Positions 1 through 9,110 of a DNA stretch of 47,833 nt are shown here, one piece after another. Source of the stretch: Calditrichota bacterium (GTDB lineage Bacteria > CLD3); assembly GCA_008501735.1 (NCBI GenBank), contig QQUF01000050.1, positions 1 through 47,833 on the forward strand, given 5' to 3'. The position numbers were made by a program, and so were the translations under genes. Every line of letters starts with the position of its first letter. The first letter of the stretch is position 1. The notes under the pieces were generated by a model. The model had not been told where the DNA came from, ran no database searches, and saw nothing but the letters and a program-made list of their open reading frames with translations.

Positions 1-248
1 GGAAACTGACTCAAAATATTAGACAAAGTCAACCGATAGAAAATTCAGAACCTTCTTTCTTTGTTGAAGGTCAGAAGTTAGATGAACAACTTTCGCAGTT
101 GGAGAAGTTAGCAGTAGAAAAAGCATTAGATAATAATTTAGGGAATAAGTCCAACACAGCAACAGAGTTAGGAATCACCCGAATGCGACTTGACAGATTA
201 ATCGAAAAACACTCAGTCATTTTTGAGAAAAAGTGGACTAAGGGCTAA
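1..248 (+). CDS. C-terminal part of a sigma-54-type regulator (Fis-like HTH)
   Basis: An open frame enters from the left edge and stops at 246-248, giving about 81 residues. The tail (residues K-L-A-V-E-K-A-L-D-N-N-L-G-N-K onwards, then T-A-T-E-L-G-I-T-R-M-R-L) has the layout of the Fis-type helix-turn-helix that closes NtrC-family enhancer-binding proteins: a helix ending in a Gly-Asn turn, then an A-x-x-L-G-I recognition segment. The upstream AAA+ and sensor domains lie outside the window, so its signal is unknown. Two more proteins of the same superfamily follow on the same strand, which makes a regulator cluster. The identification rests only on the HTH, so a stand-alone Fis-like protein is possible. 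Confidence 0.7.
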   Translation, partial: KLTQNIRQSQPIENSEPSFFVEGQKLDEQLSQLEKLAVEKALDNNLGNKSNTATELGITRMRLDRLIEKHSVIFEKKWTKG

Positions 249-356
249 GAAATATTTTTCCTTGCAAAGTGAGTAGTTTAACATTAGTTTTTTTAGTTAC
301 TTTTTAGTAATATTTTCAAAGCAGCTATCGTATCAAATCACTTTTGACGTTGTTAA

Positions 357-2480
357 ATGGCAGACACTTTTAAAAAATTGCAAAATGCTCGTGAAGCCTT
401 TCAAAACGAGAACTTCAAAAAGGCAATAGACCTTTTTTCTGAAGCATTGGAAGAAACTCCAGCAGGAAAACTCAAGACTCAAATTTTGATTGATTTGGCT
501 TATGCCGAAGCTGAACTTGGTCTGCAAAAAGGTTTCAAATTCATTCAAAAAGCAAAACTTGAAGATGCTGAATCTTACTCGTCTGGTCTTGCAAAAGGGC
601 TTTTCTTACAGTATTTGCAAAAAGATTTAACAGCTGCTCGAAATGAATTTGAAGGTGTTTTGGAAAATAACCCTAACGATTCCTTCCTTCGTGAAAAACT
701 TCTCAAAAATTTTATTTCTAAGGCTTTCCAAAATTGCTTTAACAGATTTTGGGAAAAAGTGAATTTTGAGATTCGTAACTTTGAACTCTCAAACGCCATT
801 ACTCCTGAAGAAAATGAAATAATTCAGTATTTCAAAAATATGGCTTATGAAGAGTTAGAAAGTGAAAAAGAAGAATTAGAAGCACAATTTGGAAAAGTTT
901 CAATCGAAGGCGATGACGAATTTGATTTGGAAGAACGCAAAATTCAAAAACTTCTTGAAAAAATTTCTTACAACGGCAGAGATTGGGTTTCAAGGCTTGA
1001 ACTTGGAAAAATTTACTTTGAATCTTGTAACTTAGAATTTGCGAAAACGATTCTTGAAGAAGCTCACGACTTAGTTCCTGACAATGAAGAAATCACTTCA
1101 TTTTTGATTGAACTTTATTTACCACCTTCGCAAAAACAAATTGGTGTTGTAAGAAACCTGCCAATTTTAGACAAAAAAGAAGGCTTCTTGCGTTACAACA
1201 AACTTGCGAGATTCCCAAATAAACCTGAAAATTTGCATCTTCGTTTTGGTAAGTATTTTATGCGAAGGAACTGGCTTTCTTTGGCACGAAAAGTTTATGA
1301 AGACATTTCTGAAAATCTTAGAAATGCCGAAATTCTTTATGCACTTGGAAATCTTTACCTAAAAATTTACCAAAGGCTCGGAAAAGATACTCTCGAACTT
1401 GCGATTAGGAATTACGAACTTGCAAAACTCAAAGGTTATTCAAACCCTGACGAAGTGGAAATTCACCTTTCTGAATGTCAATACCTCAAACAAATGCGAG
1501 AAGAGTTTGCTTTCTCTCGTAAGCAACTTATGGACACAACAGGTTTGCTCGTCGGAAGTTCCAAAGGAATTACTGAACTCAAAAATGGAATTGCTTACTT
1601 GAATCATTCAAACAAAGCGATTTTGATTACAGGTGAGCAAGGAAGCGGAAAAACTACAGTTGCACAAATTATTCATCACACTTCGATGCGAAGAAACAAG
1701 ACTTTTACAAAAATAAATGCCTTGAAATTTCGCTCAGGTTACACAGACGAAAATTATCCTCAAGATTCACTTTCTCATTCAGTTTTGATTCGTCGCCAAA
1801 TTGAATTTATCAAAATTTTAGAAGATGCGAATGACTCAACTGTTTTAATTAAAAATATTGAAACTCTTCCTTCGGACTTGCAAGAAATTCTCGTTTCAGC
1901 AGTTGAAACTGGAAAAATAAATCACGAAACAGGAATCAAAGAAATCAAAGTTTACTTAATTGCGACTACCAAAAACTTTCAGACTTTGATTCAAAAAGTT
2001 CAATTTAACCAAGATTTAATTGAACTTTTTTCTGATTCAATTCTTGAAGTTCCAACTCTTAGAAGTCGTAAAGATGATTTGCCTTTGCTAATTAATTTCT
2101 TCCTCAAAAATTTGGCGGAAAAATACAAGAAAAACAATTTGGAACTCTCAACAGCTGCTTCCAAATTTTTGGAAAAATATTCCTTCAAAGAAAATATTCG
2201 TGAATTAGCAACAATGCTTGAATCTGCTGCTCAAAAAACAAACGGAAGAATTATCAGAAGTTTCGCAGAAGATGACGAAGTTGAAAATTCTCAACCAATT
2301 AGAAAAATCCTTAGCAGTCCTGACAAAATTATTGAAGCACTAATCGAAGCAAATGGAAATATTTCCAAAACTGCCGAGCTTCTTGGTTGTGATAGGTCTG
2401 GACTTCACAGAAAAATTAAAAAATACAAAATTGACCCAAAAGACTACCGAAACAATGATTTGAGGCAAAGTGGTTCGTAG
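357..2480 (+). CDS. TPR protein with degenerate sigma-54-activator AAA+ domain and Fis-type HTH
   Basis: A 707-residue cytoplasmic regulator. Residues about 1-390 are helical TPR-like repeats (several A-x-x-x-Y/F repeats such as the one starting ALGNLYLKIY). Residues about 405-640 are an AAA+ module with a good Walker A, GEQGSGKT at about 426-433. The GAFTGA loop that contacts sigma-54 is absent: the equivalent stretch reads SGYTDENYPQDSL. Walker B reads VLIKNIETL without the usual Asp-Glu. The R-x-D-L-x-x-R-L arginine-finger segment is NQDLIELFS. The C terminus keeps a Fis HTH (ISKTAELLGCDRSGLHRKIK). It may therefore bind DNA and nucleotide but probably cannot remodel sigma-54 holoenzyme on its own. 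It is followed 28 bp later by a competent-looking activator, so it may act as partner or antagonist of that protein (inference). Confidence 0.8.
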   Translation: MADTFKKLQNAREAFQNENFKKAIDLFSEALEETPAGKLKTQILIDLAYAEAELGLQKGFKFIQKAKLEDAESYSSGLAKGLFLQYLQKDLTAARNEFEGVLENNPNDSFLREKLLKNFISKAFQNCFNRFWEKVNFEIRNFELSNAITPEENEIIQYFKNMAYEELESEKEELEAQFGKVSIEGDDEFDLEERKIQKLLEKISYNGRDWVSRLELGKIYFESCNLEFAKTILEEAHDLVPDNEEITSFLIELYLPPSQKQIGVVRNLPILDKKEGFLRYNKLARFPNKPENLHLRFGKYFMRRNWLSLARKVYEDISENLRNAEILYALGNLYLKIYQRLGKDTLELAIRNYELAKLKGYSNPDEVEIHLSECQYLKQMREEFAFSRKQLMDTTGLLVGSSKGITELKNGIAYLNHSNKAILITGEQGSGKTTVAQIIHHTSMRRNKTFTKINALKFRSGYTDENYPQDSLSHSVLIRRQIEFIKILEDANDSTVLIKNIETLPSDLQEILVSAVETGKINHETGIKEIKVYLIATTKNFQTLIQKVQFNQDLIELFSDSILEVPTLRSRKDDLPLLINFFLKNLAEKYKKNNLELSTAASKFLEKYSFKENIRELATMLESAAQKTNGRIIRSFAEDDEVENSQPIRKILSSPDKIIEALIEANGNISKTAELLGCDRSGLHRKIKKYKIDPKDYRNNDLRQSGS

Positions 2481-2508
2481 TTTGTAAATTAAGTGAGAAA
2501 TCTGAAAA

Positions 2509-3819
2509 ATGAATTTGCTTGTAATTTCTGCAAAAGAAAAAACTCGGAGAACTCTTCGTAATTTTTTCAACAATAAAAATTTTGAAGTCTTTTGGACAAA
2601 AAGACTTGGTGAAGCAGAAGTTGAGCTTAAGCAAAGAATTTTTCAAGTTATTGTTTTAGATGTTTGGGAATTTTCAGAAGAAATTTCTGAATTTATCAAT
2701 CGAACCAAATCTCTTTTTCCTAAAGTCAAATTCATTCACATTACAAATTTTCAGACTTCCGTTGAAATTATCGGACTTGCAAATCATTTTCATTCAAGAG
2801 TTTTAGTTGACCCTTTTAGCCAAACTGAGTTGGAAGAAATTTTTGAAGATTTTCTACCGATTGTTTTAACAGAAAATAATGAGCAGAATTCTGAGGACGA
2901 TTTTGATTTTAATGGAATCATCGGCAATTCGGGTTCGATGAAAAGGGTTTTTAGTTTAATCCAAAAAGTCTCACAAAATGACACAACCGTTTTGATTCGC
3001 GGAGCAAGTGGAACAGGCAAAGAATTAATCGCAAGTGCAATTCACAAACTTAGTCATAGAAAAGAAAATTTGTTTTTGCCTGTAAATTGCGGAGCTTTGA
3101 CAGAAACTTTGCTTGAATCGGAACTCTTCGGTCACGAAAAAGGTTCGTTCACAGGTGCAATTTCTAAGAAAATAGGTAAGTTTGAAGAAGCAGAAGACGG
3201 CACAATTTTCCTTGACGAAATCGGTGACATCTCTGCGGCAATGCAAGTAAAATTGCTTAGAGTTTTGCAACAACGAGAAATCACAAGAGTCGGAGGAAGC
3301 GGAGTAATTCCTGTTAATGCAAGAGTCATTGCAGCAACGAATAAGAATCTTGAGAAAGAAATTCAAGAAGGAACTTTTAGGGAAGATTTATTTTATCGGC
3401 TGAATGTTTTTCCTATTCGTTTGCCACAACTTAGCCAAAGGAAAGACGACATTCCGATTTTGGTAAGACACTTTGCGAAAAGGTTTTCCAAAGGTGAAAT
3501 CACTTTTAGTGAAGAAGCAATTCAAGGGCTTCAAAGTTATCACTTTCCTGGAAATATTCGTGAACTTGAAAATATTATCGAAAGGACTTTGATTCTTTGC
3601 GACGGGAAAGAAGTTAAATTTGAAAACCTTCCTGCGAATATCAAAAGTATTGCAGAAGCTGAGATGAATTCAGGTTACGTAAGCTCATTCGAGAAAGACC
3701 TTTTGCTCAAAGCAATTGAAAAAGCAAACGGCAACAAATCTACAGCTGCAAAACTTCTTGGAATCTCTACCAAAACACTTTACTCAATGCTTGAGAAAAT
3801 CGAAATTTCAATGAATTAA
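2509..3819 (+). CDS. NtrC-family sigma-54-dependent transcriptional activator with pseudo-receiver
   Basis: A 436-residue enhancer-binding protein with receiver-like, AAA+ and Fis-HTH domains. The N-terminal 120 residues fold like a CheY receiver and keep one candidate phospho-Asp (VIVLDVWEF). They lack the acidic pair near the N terminus (ISAKEKT), and the conserved Lys of KPF is replaced (LVDPFSQ), so phosphorylation control is doubtful. The AAA+ domain is intact: Walker A GASGTGKE at about 165, the sigma-54 loop as GSFTGA at about 212, Walker B TIFLDEIGD, and R-fingers in FREDLFYRLN. A Fis HTH is near 400-430. No histidine kinase is adjacent. It is the best local candidate to drive the -24/-12 promoters at 13607-13623 and 13996-14012, but that link is inferred from proximity only. 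Confidence 0.9.
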   Translation: MNLLVISAKEKTRRTLRNFFNNKNFEVFWTKRLGEAEVELKQRIFQVIVLDVWEFSEEISEFINRTKSLFPKVKFIHITNFQTSVEIIGLANHFHSRVLVDPFSQTELEEIFEDFLPIVLTENNEQNSEDDFDFNGIIGNSGSMKRVFSLIQKVSQNDTTVLIRGASGTGKELIASAIHKLSHRKENLFLPVNCGALTETLLESELFGHEKGSFTGAISKKIGKFEEAEDGTIFLDEIGDISAAMQVKLLRVLQQREITRVGGSGVIPVNARVIAATNKNLEKEIQEGTFREDLFYRLNVFPIRLPQLSQRKDDIPILVRHFAKRFSKGEITFSEEAIQGLQSYHFPGNIRELENIIERTLILCDGKEVKFENLPANIKSIAEAEMNSGYVSSFEKDLLLKAIEKANGNKSTAAKLLGISTKTLYSMLEKIEISMN

Positions 3820-3854
3820 AAAATTTACTTTTATAAAAACGGAGGCATTTAAAA

Positions 3855-5618
3855 ATGCAAAAAATTTTACTTATTTTATTATTAGGGATTTTTATTGGTT
3901 GTTCGGAGGATGAAGAAAATGATTTCCAAGCTCCTTCTAATTTAACTGTAACTCAAATCACTCCTTCAGAAGTTCAAATTACTTGGGAAGATAACACTGA
4001 CGATGAACAAAGTTTTGTACTCGAAAGAAGCCCAAATGGGGTTTCTTTCGAGTTACTTGAGTCGTTACTCCCAAACACTACATCATACATTGACACAGGT
4101 CTTGTATCAGGAAATGTTTATGGGTATCGAGTTTCTGCCTTTAAAATCAAAACAGATTTAGCGACATCAGAAACCGTTTTATTTAGGACTCTAGTTGCTC
4201 CTACAAATTTATCTGCTTCATCAATTTCAAATAGCTCATTAAAACTTAACTGGAGTGATAATTCTGACTCTGAATTAAAATTTGTAATTGAAAGAAGTAA
4301 TGATAATGATAACTTTTCAAGAATTGATTCAGTTGATGCGGATATTTCTGAATTTATAGACGTGAACTTAGATTCGACTCAAAGCTATTTTTATAGAGTA
4401 ATTGCCCATACGACCAATAATTCGGCTATGACAAATACAATTGAAGTTAGTTATTTAGGTAATACTTTTTTTAAGAAGGTAACAAGTGAGTTTAATGATA
4501 TAAGTGCCTTAACTGTGAGTCCGGATAACTCAAAAGTAATTTTTTTAGAAGAGGATAATAGTATTAATGCTTTAGATGTAAATATAGAGCTTATGGATTT
4601 ATGGTCTGTTTCTAACTCAAGTGATTTATGGAGATTAAGTTTTTTCCCAGATGGCTCCTGTTTTACTTCATTTTCAGATTATTTTGAAGAGGAAAATGTT
4701 AGAGTCTGGAGTGCTGAGACAGGAAACTTGATTTGGAAACCAAGTCACTCTCCTTTAAAAGGTATTCGTAGCTATAAGATTAGTTCAAATGGAAAGAAAT
4801 TAATAACAGGTGGAGTAGATGGAGTTTTGAAAGTGTGGGATTCCAAATCTGGTAATTTCCTTTGGAGTGGTGTACAAAATGAGCAATTTGAAGCTTCAAT
4901 TTATAGAGTTGCAATAACCCAAGATAACACAATTGTTACTTCTTTTGATGAAGGTGGAAACTTAAAGGCTTGGGATTTATTAGATGGAAATCTAATTTGG
5001 AATAAATCATCTATTCATGCTATAATTTTAGATATTAATAAATATATTTGTTTTTATGATGCGAATAGGCACTTTGGAGTATTGGATGTAAATTCAGGAA
5101 ATGAATTATGGTTTAATTCTGTAAATACTCTTGAAAAAACTTATAAAGTTTTGTTAAATACTTCTAGGTTAATTACACTTGGTAAGTTTCTAAAAGTTTG
5201 GGATTTAGAAACAGGAAGCCTAATATGGCAGGGTGAGAATGGTGAATCACCAAACATTTATCCAAACATTTTGGTTAATTCAAGCGAAACAAAAATATTT
5301 TCAACAATTGATGATATAATTAATGTTTGGGATGCAGCCAATGGTAATAAGTTATGGTCTTACCAATTTTCTAAAGGTAACTCAGGTTGGAATGGAGTAT
5401 TGTCTAATGATGAATCGAAACTTTTATTATCTGGTTGGGATGGAGGAAATATAGTATTACTAAATACAGTTTCTGGAGAGTTGATATGGGAAGGAAAACA
5501 TGGAGATGATGTATCGAATGTAGTGATTTTGGAGGGTGGGAATTCATTTCTTTCTGTAGGAAACAAAAATGAATTAGCACTTTGGGAATATGGAAGTGGT
5601 TGGAGTGTAGTTGAATAA
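3855..5618 (+). CDS. Lipoprotein with two fibronectin type III domains and a beta-propeller
   Basis: A 587-residue exported lipoprotein. The start is MQKILLILLLGIFIGC with a lipobox Cys at residue 16, preceded by an AACGGAGG ribosome-binding site. Two fibronectin type III repeats follow (about 28-110 and 112-200), each containing the signature I-T-W-E-D-N-T or L-N-W-S-D-N-S-D-S-E. The rest is a seven- or eight-bladed WD40/PQQ-like propeller with the recurring pattern V-W-x-x-x-x-G-x-L-I-W (for example VWSAETGNLIWKP). Such proteins usually act as extracellular scaffolds or binding platforms; no catalytic motif is visible. Its codon use looks more AT-rich than the regulators upstream (many ATA, AGA and TTA codons). 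It ends at a strong terminator, so the regulator cluster and this gene may share a transcript. Confidence 0.75.
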   Translation: MQKILLILLLGIFIGCSEDEENDFQAPSNLTVTQITPSEVQITWEDNTDDEQSFVLERSPNGVSFELLESLLPNTTSYIDTGLVSGNVYGYRVSAFKIKTDLATSETVLFRTLVAPTNLSASSISNSSLKLNWSDNSDSELKFVIERSNDNDNFSRIDSVDADISEFIDVNLDSTQSYFYRVIAHTTNNSAMTNTIEVSYLGNTFFKKVTSEFNDISALTVSPDNSKVIFLEEDNSINALDVNIELMDLWSVSNSSDLWRLSFFPDGSCFTSFSDYFEEENVRVWSAETGNLIWKPSHSPLKGIRSYKISSNGKKLITGGVDGVLKVWDSKSGNFLWSGVQNEQFEASIYRVAITQDNTIVTSFDEGGNLKAWDLLDGNLIWNKSSIHAIILDINKYICFYDANRHFGVLDVNSGNELWFNSVNTLEKTYKVLLNTSRLITLGKFLKVWDLETGSLIWQGENGESPNIYPNILVNSSETKIFSTIDDIINVWDAANGNKLWSYQFSKGNSGWNGVLSNDESKLLLSGWDGGNIVLLNTVSGELIWEGKHGDDVSNVVILEGGNSFLSVGNKNELALWEYGSGWSVVE

Positions 5619-5627
5619 AAAAACTTC

Positions 5628-5654
5628 AAAGCCCTAATTTTTTAGGGCTTTTTC
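5628..5654 (+). terminator. Rho-independent terminator after the FN3/propeller lipoprotein
   Basis: A perfect 10-bp stem AAAGCCCTAA / TTAGGGCTTT with a four-base TTTT loop, followed by further T residues. It starts 9 bp past the stop codon. Confidence 0.85.
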
Positions 5655-5763
5655 ATTTCTGAGAAATCCCTCCCAAATAAAATTTCACTTTCTCGTAACA
5701 AATTGAAAAATCGAGACGTAACAGGAACACCCATAAAAAAATATTTAATTTGTAAGGTGTTCA

Positions 5764-8028
5764 ATGAAACAAAGCTTACTGTGTTCATTTTTCATTTTTG
5801 TTGCAGGGATTTCTTACTCTCAAGAAACAACTGGTATTGATTTTCAAGAAAATTTTGAAATCCAAATTTCAAAAGCCACTGACAAAATTCACATTGACGG
5901 AAAAGTCGCTGAAAATTCTTGGCAAAATGCTCAAAAACTAACCGATTTTTATGAAATTGAACCCGGAGACAACACTCAACCGAATTCCAAAACAGAAGCT
6001 TTTTTGACTTACGACGACAAGAATTTCTACTTTGCTTTCACTTGTTACGAAGAAAATATGAGTGAACTTAGAAGCACAATCACAACAAGAGACGGAATTT
6101 TTCAAGACGACTTTGTAGGAATAATGCTTGATACTTTTGGTGATGAACAGAACGCTTACGAGTTTTTTGTAAATCCAAACGGAATTCAAGGCGATTTGAA
6201 AAGAACAGGAAACAACGAAGACAGCAGTTTTGATACAATTTGGGAATCCGAAGGAAGAATCGGGAAAAATAGTTGGTCTGTCGAAGTTGCGATTCCTTTC
6301 AAAAGTATTCGTTTCCCAAATTCCATAGATTCAGATTGGCGAATCCACGTTTTTCGAGTTCGTCCAAGAAGCAGTCGTGAGCAAATTTCTCTGGTAAAAG
6401 CGGAAAAAGGAAATGATTGTTTTCTTTGCACTGCTGCTTACGTCAAAGGAATGGAAAAAATCGAAGTCGGCAAAAATTTGGAAATTCTGCCTTACGTGAT
6501 TGGAAGCCAAAGTAATTACTTGAGTGATGACGAAGACCCGAATTCAAAATTCAAAAATGACAAACCCGATGCAGCCTTTGGAATAGATTTGAAATACGGA
6601 ATCACTCCGAACTTAACTTTGGATTTTACTGCAAATCCTGATTTCAGCCAAATTGAGTCCGATGAAGCACAAATTGACGTGAACAGTTCTTTCGCTCTAT
6701 TTTTTCCCGAAAGGCGACCTTTTTTCTTAGAAGGAAGTGAAATTTTCCAAACTCACACAAACATTGTTTACACAAGAAGCATTAACGACCCAAGTGTTGC
6801 AGGAAAATTGACAGGGAAAAACGGCGACATTTCCTACGGTTACATTTTTGCAAAAGACGGAAAAACGCCTTTCATTCTCCCTTTTGAAGAATCAAGCGAA
6901 GTTCTCGAAACTGAAGAAGATTCTTACTCAAATATTTTGAGAGTAAAAAAAGACCTTTCAAACGATTCCTACATCGGACTAATCGGAACAAACAGAACTT
7001 TGGCTTCTGATGGCTCAAACTCAACTTTTGGAGCAGACGCAACTTTTCGACTTAGCAAAAAATATAAATTGAATTTGCTCTTTACAGGAAGTTACACGAA
7101 AGAACCAAACGACACTTCACTTACAAATGACATTGACAGTTTGACTTTTGACGATGGAAAATACAATTCAATTTTTGACGGTGAAGACTTTTTAGGAACT
7201 GCTTTTAAAGTCAATTTGCAACGCTCTTCAAAAGGATTAAATTTTTTCCTTTGGTACGATGATTATTCACCGACTTTCCGAGCAAGTGACGGATTTATCA
7301 CAAGTAATAATTTCAGAATGGGTGGAATTTGGACAGGTTATTCAATTTATTCGCCACATAAATTTATCGATTATATCGAACCACAAATTGAAATCGGCAG
7401 AAAATACAACTATGACGGAAAGTTTAAAGACTGGTGGGTGAATCCTCATCTTTTCATCAGATTCAAAAGACAAACTACATTTTTTGTGGGTTACGTTGAC
7501 AGTAAAGAACGTTACGGCAATGTTCTGGTGAAAGGAATTCGCAGAGTTAATTTTGACTTGGAAACTCGTTTTAGTCAAATGATTTCTGGTGGAGTCGAAT
7601 ACCTTTTGGGAACAACAATTGTCAGAAATCCTGACGACTACGATTTTGAAAAGCCGTTTCTTGGTTTTGAAAGAAACTTTGAAATTTGGACAACTTTGAA
7701 ACCGACTCGTCAATTAATTTGCGAATTTAACTACGACCACTACAATTTAAAAACTTCACGAAATGGTAAAGAACTTGAAGATGGTTACATTCTCAGAAAC
7801 AAATTGACTTACCAATTTACTAAAAACCTTTCGTTGAGATTAATCACTCAGTACGATAGTTTTGAAGAAGAGATTCAAATTGACCCACTTTTGAGTTACA
7901 AGATTAATCCATTTTCATTGTTTTACATCGGTTCAACACACTTGGCAGAAGATTTTGGTGGAAAAGAAGGATTCATTGAAACAAACAGACAATTCTTCGT
8001 AAAACTTCAATACCTATTTAGAATTTAG
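5764..8028 (+). CDS. DUF5916-family outer-membrane protein with CBM9-like N-terminal domain
   Basis: A 754-residue protein with a cleavable signal peptide (cleavage probably after ISYSQ, residues 1-20). Residues about 30-220 form a family-9 carbohydrate-binding-like sandwich (IDGKVAENSWQNAQKL, then a YDDKNFYFAFTCYE strand pair). The remainder has the DUF5916 hallmark FPERRPFFLEGSEIF followed by alternating amphipathic strands and a terminal aromatic residue (QYLFRI), typical of an outer-membrane barrel. The family's substrate is not established; in FCB bacteria such proteins are often found near proteolytic or secretion systems. An AAGGTG ribosome-binding site precedes the ATG. It stands alone between two terminators. 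Confidence 0.85.
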   Translation: MKQSLLCSFFIFVAGISYSQETTGIDFQENFEIQISKATDKIHIDGKVAENSWQNAQKLTDFYEIEPGDNTQPNSKTEAFLTYDDKNFYFAFTCYEENMSELRSTITTRDGIFQDDFVGIMLDTFGDEQNAYEFFVNPNGIQGDLKRTGNNEDSSFDTIWESEGRIGKNSWSVEVAIPFKSIRFPNSIDSDWRIHVFRVRPRSSREQISLVKAEKGNDCFLCTAAYVKGMEKIEVGKNLEILPYVIGSQSNYLSDDEDPNSKFKNDKPDAAFGIDLKYGITPNLTLDFTANPDFSQIESDEAQIDVNSSFALFFPERRPFFLEGSEIFQTHTNIVYTRSINDPSVAGKLTGKNGDISYGYIFAKDGKTPFILPFEESSEVLETEEDSYSNILRVKKDLSNDSYIGLIGTNRTLASDGSNSTFGADATFRLSKKYKLNLLFTGSYTKEPNDTSLTNDIDSLTFDDGKYNSIFDGEDFLGTAFKVNLQRSSKGLNFFLWYDDYSPTFRASDGFITSNNFRMGGIWTGYSIYSPHKFIDYIEPQIEIGRKYNYDGKFKDWWVNPHLFIRFKRQTTFFVGYVDSKERYGNVLVKGIRRVNFDLETRFSQMISGGVEYLLGTTIVRNPDDYDFEKPFLGFERNFEIWTTLKPTRQLICEFNYDHYNLKTSRNGKELEDGYILRNKLTYQFTKNLSLRLITQYDSFEEEIQIDPLLSYKINPFSLFYIGSTHLAEDFGGKEGFIETNRQFFVKLQYLFRI

Positions 8029-8093
8029 TTTTGTAATTACCTAACGTAACTTGTTTTGACCTCCGTTAAATCTCAAGGTAACAAAACAGTTTG

Positions 8094-8122
8094 AAGGTGT
8101 GAATTTCGGTTCACACCTTTTT
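8094..8122. terminator. Bidirectional terminator between DUF5916 gene and nap operon
   Basis: A perfect 10-bp stem AAGGTGTGAA / TTCACACCTT with a six-base loop TTTCGG (8104-8109) and a T tract on the plus strand. It sits between two converging transcripts and ends 10 bp before the stop of the ferredoxin gene, so it can serve both strands. Confidence 0.8.
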
Positions 8123-8131
8123 TGATTGTAA

Positions 8132-8707
8132 TTACTCAATCATTAAAGGCTTGACCACAATTCCTTTTGTACCTTTTTCTAAGACACAAAACTCTTCGCA
8201 GATTCCACAGCCTGTGCATTCTTCGTCAATTACAATTGGCTTATTAAATTTGAATTTAATTGCTGTTCTTTTGAGAGGACAAGCGTCGTAACAAGTCATA
8301 CAAAGACTGCCGTTAAAGGAAAGGCATTTATCTTTTTGGAGTTCGGCAAGTCCTATTTTGGGGAAAGTCAAAGTATCATTAAAAACAAGTGCTTCGTCTT
8401 CGCAAACTTTTATGCAATCCAAAGTTTCGCACATTTGACACGCTTTTTCGGAAGGATTTATCGAAGGCAATTCTTTTTTGAAAGGCTTTTCAAAAGTTAC
8501 GCGAATTGCTTCGGCTGGACAAACTTTTACACATTCGCCACAAGTCGTGCATTTTTCAGCAAAATTTGCAACTGCTCCTGGTGGGCGAATTAATTTGGGA
8601 AAATCCGAAAAATCTTCTTCGTTAGGCAGCCGTTTATCAATTGATTCTGCGGCTGCTCCAACTGCTAATTTCCAAGATTTTCTAAAAAAGTCTTTACGAG
8701 AAACCAC
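8132..8707 (-). CDS. Four-cluster ferredoxin of the NapF/NapG type
   Basis: A 191-residue iron-sulfur protein, last gene of the nap operon. It starts at GTG 8707, one base after the napB stop. Four cysteine motifs are visible: CTTCGECVKVC, CQMCETLDCIKVC, CLSFNGSLCMTCYDAC and CTGCGICEEFC. The same order and spacing occur in the NapG of this operon (10021-10671), and both share the RPPGA lead-in, so this is a NapG paralogue or a NapF. The N terminus SRKDFFRKS lacks a true twin arginine, unlike NapG, so it may stay in the cytoplasm as NapF proteins do. NapF is linked to maturation of NapA and electron supply; the role here is inferred from the operon. Confidence 0.8.
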   Translation of the reverse strand: MVSRKDFFRKSWKLAVGAAAESIDKRLPNEEDFSDFPKLIRPPGAVANFAEKCTTCGECVKVCPAEAIRVTFEKPFKKELPSINPSEKACQMCETLDCIKVCEDEALVFNDTLTFPKIGLAELQKDKCLSFNGSLCMTCYDACPLKRTAIKFKFNKPIVIDEECTGCGICEEFCVLEKGTKGIVVKPLMIE

Positions 8708-8708
8708 G

Positions 8709-9107
8709 TTAGTTACTTGGTGTATATTTTTTGAAATTACTATCTACTTTAAAATCGTCTTTTGTTGCTGTTTCATCATTGTCAGGAATGTGACATTGCA
8801 GACAATTTTTCCTTTCAGGGTGAGAAGTTTGCGGAATATTTATTCCTTCCCTTACTGTGCTGTGGCAATCAAGACAATTTTTTCCGCCATTTTCAGTGAT
8901 AACGTGACCATGTTCACCTAAAGAAGGATGAGTTTTTGGTAACATTGGAGGAGCTCCGAAATAAGCAACGTGGTCTTTTTCTACAAGCTCAAGATTCTTT
9001 TGGTCAGTTTCAGTTATGGGAATTGTTGGCTCTTTATCTTGCTTAGAACAAGCTACAAAAAGCATCAAAAAGATAATTCCAAATCCAATAAAAATTTTAC
9101 TAAGCAT
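8709..9107 (-). CDS. napB: Periplasmic nitrate reductase di-haem cytochrome subunit NapB (lipoprotein form)
   Basis: A 132-residue protein with two haem c motifs, CLDCH (78-82) and CLQCH (102-106), plus the NapB marker GAPPMLPKTHPS just upstream. The His after PKT and the His in TSHPER are the probable distal ligands. NapB passes electrons to the NapA catalytic subunit. Unlike the soluble proteobacterial form, this one starts with a lipobox (MLFVAC, Cys20), so it should be tethered to a membrane. A good GGAGT ribosome-binding site precedes the ATG, and napH ends 3 bp upstream. Confidence 0.92.
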   Translation of the reverse strand: MLSKIFIGFGIIFLMLFVACSKQDKEPTIPITETDQKNLELVEKDHVAYFGAPPMLPKTHPSLGEHGHVITENGGKNCLDCHSTVREGINIPQTSHPERKNCLQCHIPDNDETATKDDFKVDSNFKKYTPSN

Positions 9108-9110
9108 TTT

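Noticed and set aside
262-270. Shared 9-mer TTGCAAAGT upstream of the first regulator and in the palindrome 13769-13780
   Set aside because: A single AT-rich 9-mer in two places is too weak to claim a common binding site.
8478-8921. Plus-strand open frame of 147 codons opposite the nap ferredoxin and napB
   Set aside because: It lies antisense to well-supported genes with clear Cys and haem motifs and its translation shows no domain; it is a shadow frame.
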